The position numbers were made by a program, and so were the translations under genes. The notes below the pieces were generated by a model that ran no database searches, had not been told where the DNA came from, and was given only the letters and a program-made list of their open reading frames with translations. Of a stretch of DNA of 64,000 bases, positions 62,301-64,000 are shown one piece after another. Source of the stretch: an uncultured Bacteroidales bacterium. GTDB lineage: Bacteria > Bacteroidota > Bacteroidia > Bacteroidales > UBA932. The stretch is taken from contig CAKUXR010000018.1 of NCBI GenBank assembly GCA_934700615.1, positions 1 through 64,000 on the forward strand. The letters are read 5' to 3'. Positions within the stretch are counted from its first letter, which is position 1, and each line of letters begins with the position of its first letter.

Positions 62301-62474
62301 ATCAGGGATATCAGATTGAGTGCTTCTGCCGAGAACCTTTATCTGTGGAAGTATTACAACGGATTTGACCCGGACGTATCTACATCTTCGTCAAACTCTG
62401 CCCTCCGTCGTATAGACGTGGATGCTTATCCTAAGCCGAGGACAATTATCTTCAGTCTCCAAATCAGATATTAA
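59388..62474 (+). CDS. susC: SusC/RagA family TonB-linked outer membrane transporter (second copy)
   Basis: A 1028-residue paralogue of the transporter at 42535. Signal peptide (about 1-22, ending LSAQ), CarboxypepD_reg-like domain (about 28-100, VTGTVIDQDGAPMIGVYV), plug (about 105-235) with VVVIAYGSVKKSDLTGSV, IAGADIMSTTGEPGATTSI and YGSRGSNGVIVITTK, then the barrel ending LQIRY. The plug region is very like the first copy, which suggests related ligands. It is followed after 25 bases by its SusD partner. Confidence 0.94.
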   Translation: MKKTLYILIAFVSVLFSLPLSAQESEVRTVTGTVIDQDGAPMIGVYVMAQDSKTTGTMTDADGKYSIKIGGDKSLVYQCIGYETVTQYVGKRSNINVTMYVDTQELDKVVVIAYGSVKKSDLTGSVSSVDMKDIKDVPVSSVDLALQGRIAGADIMSTTGEPGATTSIRIRGTRSISATNEPLIVVDGVIDGISDLNDVNPSDIASISVLKDASATAIYGSRGSNGVIVITTKTGSSNAGKPSVTFRADAGFSHLPRQIDVMDASEFAQFRNDYALVSTSDSYSEITSTTPLSKYPYPNPLSYGKGTNWMDEVTRIAPYQNYDLSVSGKNQNTSYFASVGFNNNQGIIDKSGLKRLSARFNIHHSFNKWLKVGLNQNYTYRDQLLNQASLTGTSWWSAAIFLSPMIKAYSNFNELWYSGQKFNSPRTLIEMCERQRISRSMNTSAYAELTPLKSVKLKSQFTYNTYDQAENSFRPGTLPARKENEGANASREEYNSRNLLSETTLSYAFDNKSGHKFDVLAGFTGQNWMSHNLYVSGSGYTLDQLKWNNMAAIPDKQNLSVSTNEVKKVKMSMLGRFNYNWKGRYYVTATARYDGGSNFAEKRKWAFFPSVALKWNVTREPFMKKSKHWLDELALRFSAGRTGNDGISPYQSLARINSTTNGFLFDGSRPLATYVDRLASTKLTWEVSDMYNVAVDFAAFKERLRVTAEAYYVDTRDLLLWVQVPSHTGYTSRLDNAGRTNNWGLELSVESHNITKKNFSWSTNFTISHNTQMVKDIASDDFVVAYAPDNASGYMMYGYVKNYPLNALWGFKDCGTWKNQEEIDRNKVTKAYVGKTMSVGYSRYADINHDGIINKDDLVYLGSADPIVYGGIQNTFNIYGFSLGVYFAYSLGGKIYNVSELHLGSGSPFTNQMRYMQNAWHPTRNPQSNLPVAGAYDKLPSSRYVHSASYFRLKNISMSYTFDTAKLTKNIIRDIRLSASAENLYLWKYYNGFDPDVSTSSSNSALRRIDVDAYPKPRTIIFSLQIRY

Positions 62475-62499
62475 TGTAATCGCAAAAACGTATATAAAC

Positions 62500-63987
62500 A
62501 TGAAATTCTATAAATCATTCATATTACCGCTGGCGATTGCGGCTATTTCTGTCCAGTCATGTGATTTGACGGAGCACCCTACCACTTTCGTCACCCCTGA
62601 TGACTACTACAAGACGGAATTGCAATGCGAAGCTGCAATTAACGGTTGTTATGCCCACCTCAATTCCATCTACTCGTCAGACTTCATGACTTGTACTGAG
62701 GCAGTTACCGATTTGATGTATGTGTTTACAAACAGTGACGACGCCAGGATGAAAATTTCCCCGTCCAACCCGAGTATGGGAGACTACATCTGGAGATGGT
62801 GCTACACTCCGATCATGAGGGCGAATTCAGTTATCCCGGGAATCGAAGGATCTCCTATCGAAGAAGAAAAGAAGCCGGCACTGCTTGCTGAAATCAAGGT
62901 TGTCAGAGCTTTCTACTGGTATATCCTGACAAGTTTCTACGGAGACGTTCCTTTCTATACATTCCCTATTTCTGATGTCGATGCACAGAACAAGGTTGCG
63001 AAGATGAAGAGAATGCCTGCGTCTGATACCCGTAACTACCTTATCAAGGAATTGCAGGAATGTGTTCCTGATATGGTCCAGAGACGCTTCACGGATGACC
63101 GCAAGAGAAGAATGGGCGCACCTGTGGGCTGGATGCTGATTGCGAAACTCTGCATGTGGGAACACAGATGGGACGATGCTATCGATGCATTGAAGCAGAT
63201 TGAAAAGATATATGGCGACTTCAGCCAGTATCCTCTCGATGATATCCTGTTCCGTTGCAAGAATACACCTGAGTCCATTTTCGAGGTTCAGCGCACTTAT
63301 ACCGCCGGAGGCCTCAGCGTTACTTCCAACACTGCGGCAATCTGCACTCCTTATCATTATGGAGAAGCCAACTATGACGGCGTGGAGATCCCTGAACTCG
63401 GAAAGTTCTCCATTACCTGGACATCCATGAGACCGACAGTATTCTACTACTCTACTCTCATGCCTAAGAAGGGTTCTGACAAGAGGGCAAACATCAATCT
63501 TGCCTATGCATATGAAGGAAAGGCATTCAAGAGCGCGGCGACTACTCCATGGCTTGGACCTAAATTCTGGTGCCCTAACATGCAGCAGACAGCTGACCAT
63601 AACAACAACAGGGTATTCCGCTATGCAGACGCACTTCTCATGATGTCAGAATGCTATATGGAGAAGAGGGATTATGAGAACTCGCTTCTTTACCTGAACA
63701 TGACGAGAAACAGGGCAGGGATCGGAGACTACGTGTTGAAGACACCTGAACTTCTCCAGGACGAAATCCGCAAGGAGAGAGGCCGTGAGCTCATGGGAGA
63801 ATGGCAGCGCAAATTCGACCTTGTGCGTTGGGGAATCTGGTATGAGTCAGTTCTCGAGAACACCGGAAGGGCAGAGGTCAAGACCAATATCAAACCTTGC
63901 CACGAGTACTATCCTATTCCTGACAAGCAGGTTGTATATTCCGGAGGAAATCTTGATAACAAAGAGTATGAGAAATACGGTCTGTAG
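62500..63987 (+). CDS. susD: SusD/RagB family surface lipoprotein (second copy)
   Basis: A 495-residue lipoprotein with signal ending VQSC. It has the SusD N-terminal motif TTFVTPDDYYKTELQCEAAI and the C-terminal RKERGRELMGEWQRKFDLVRWG with YYPIPDKQVVYSGG. It partners the SusC directly upstream. It is complete, ending 13 bases before the window edge, so half B may continue beyond. I chose ATG 62500 (MKFYKSF); an earlier frame from 62422 lies inside susC. Confidence 0.93.
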   Translation: MKFYKSFILPLAIAAISVQSCDLTEHPTTFVTPDDYYKTELQCEAAINGCYAHLNSIYSSDFMTCTEAVTDLMYVFTNSDDARMKISPSNPSMGDYIWRWCYTPIMRANSVIPGIEGSPIEEEKKPALLAEIKVVRAFYWYILTSFYGDVPFYTFPISDVDAQNKVAKMKRMPASDTRNYLIKELQECVPDMVQRRFTDDRKRRMGAPVGWMLIAKLCMWEHRWDDAIDALKQIEKIYGDFSQYPLDDILFRCKNTPESIFEVQRTYTAGGLSVTSNTAAICTPYHYGEANYDGVEIPELGKFSITWTSMRPTVFYYSTLMPKKGSDKRANINLAYAYEGKAFKSAATTPWLGPKFWCPNMQQTADHNNNRVFRYADALLMMSECYMEKRDYENSLLYLNMTRNRAGIGDYVLKTPELLQDEIRKERGRELMGEWQRKFDLVRWGIWYESVLENTGRAEVKTNIKPCHEYYPIPDKQVVYSGGNLDNKEYEKYGL

Positions 63988-64000
63988 TTCTTGTACAGGC

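Noticed and set aside
42535..62474. Possible phase-variable inversion between the two susC genes
   Set aside because: Both are in the same orientation. I found no inverted repeats at their ends and no site-specific recombinase gene nearby.
37405..63987. Classical polysaccharide utilisation locus
   Set aside because: No carbohydrate-active enzyme could be recognised in either half. The SusCD genes alone do not prove a glycan substrate.
1..64000. The heptamer GTCAATG as a KOPS or Chi-type polar signal
   Set aside because: Both orientations are about equally frequent along the window (roughly 62 and 54), whereas polar signals are strongly strand-biased. It is kept as a finding, but not under that reading.
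1..64000. CRISPR arrays, rRNA genes, prophage or plasmid replication genes
   Set aside because: I looked for evenly spaced direct repeats, ribosomal RNA signatures, and phage or plasmid proteins, and saw none.

Overview
This window looks like chromosome from a Bacteroidota member, most likely order Bacteroidales; I could not fix the genus. The evidence is Bacteroidota-type promoters (TTTG, about 20 bases, then TAnnTTTG), a short primary sigma factor without region 1.1, few Shine-Dalgarno sequences, two SusC/SusD pairs, many lipoproteins with acidic residues after the cysteine, and tricorn-like, M64 and M28 secreted peptidases. I saw no phage, plasmid, insertion sequence or CRISPR array.

Positions 1-37,000 are mostly core genes. 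In order: a gene-free stretch with inverted repeats; a YccF membrane protein; two secreted metallopeptidases (M28, M64); a large SNF2 helicase; cytidine deaminase; MnmA with an extra internal segment; an orphan metal-chelate/cobalamin binding lipoprotein; tRNA-Thr(CGT); a minus-strand operon led by dnaN (dnaN, DEDDh exonuclease, a small unassigned protein, an HI0933-type flavoprotein); htrA-rpoD; argS-ygiQ and a small acidic protein; a ClC transporter; Tex; an EamA exporter; and a minus-strand operon of tricorn-like protease, polyprenol-phosphate sugar transferase and dihydroorotase.

Positions 34,459-63,987 hold a double SusCD locus. Each half has a divergent membrane regulator made of a periplasmic beta-propeller, Y_Y_Y domain, one membrane helix and an AraC helix-turn-helix, with no histidine kinase or receiver domain. 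Half A (37,405-52,012) encodes two related secreted endonuclease/exonuclease/phosphatase (EEP) enzymes, a surface lipoprotein, SusC, SusD and two large BACON/DUF5689-like lipoproteins. Half B (55,265-63,987) encodes paralogues of the same parts in another order: lipoprotein, BACON/DUF5689-like lipoprotein, EEP lipoprotein, SusC, SusD. There is no glycoside hydrolase, polysaccharide lyase, carbohydrate esterase or sulfatase in either half. The only recognisable enzymes are three EEP hydrolases with intact catalytic residues. I infer that this is a capture-and-uptake system for a phosphodiester substrate, with extracellular nucleic acid the leading candidate.

Two other signals stand out. The heptamer GTCAATG (or its complement CATTGAC) occurs about 115 times by my hand count, against about 8 expected by chance. 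It lies on both strands, in several reading frames and between genes, which resembles a DNA-uptake-type word. Second, a 160-bp imperfect palindrome occurs twice (10,658 and 23,685) at about 96% identity and looks like a non-coding mobile or structured repeat.
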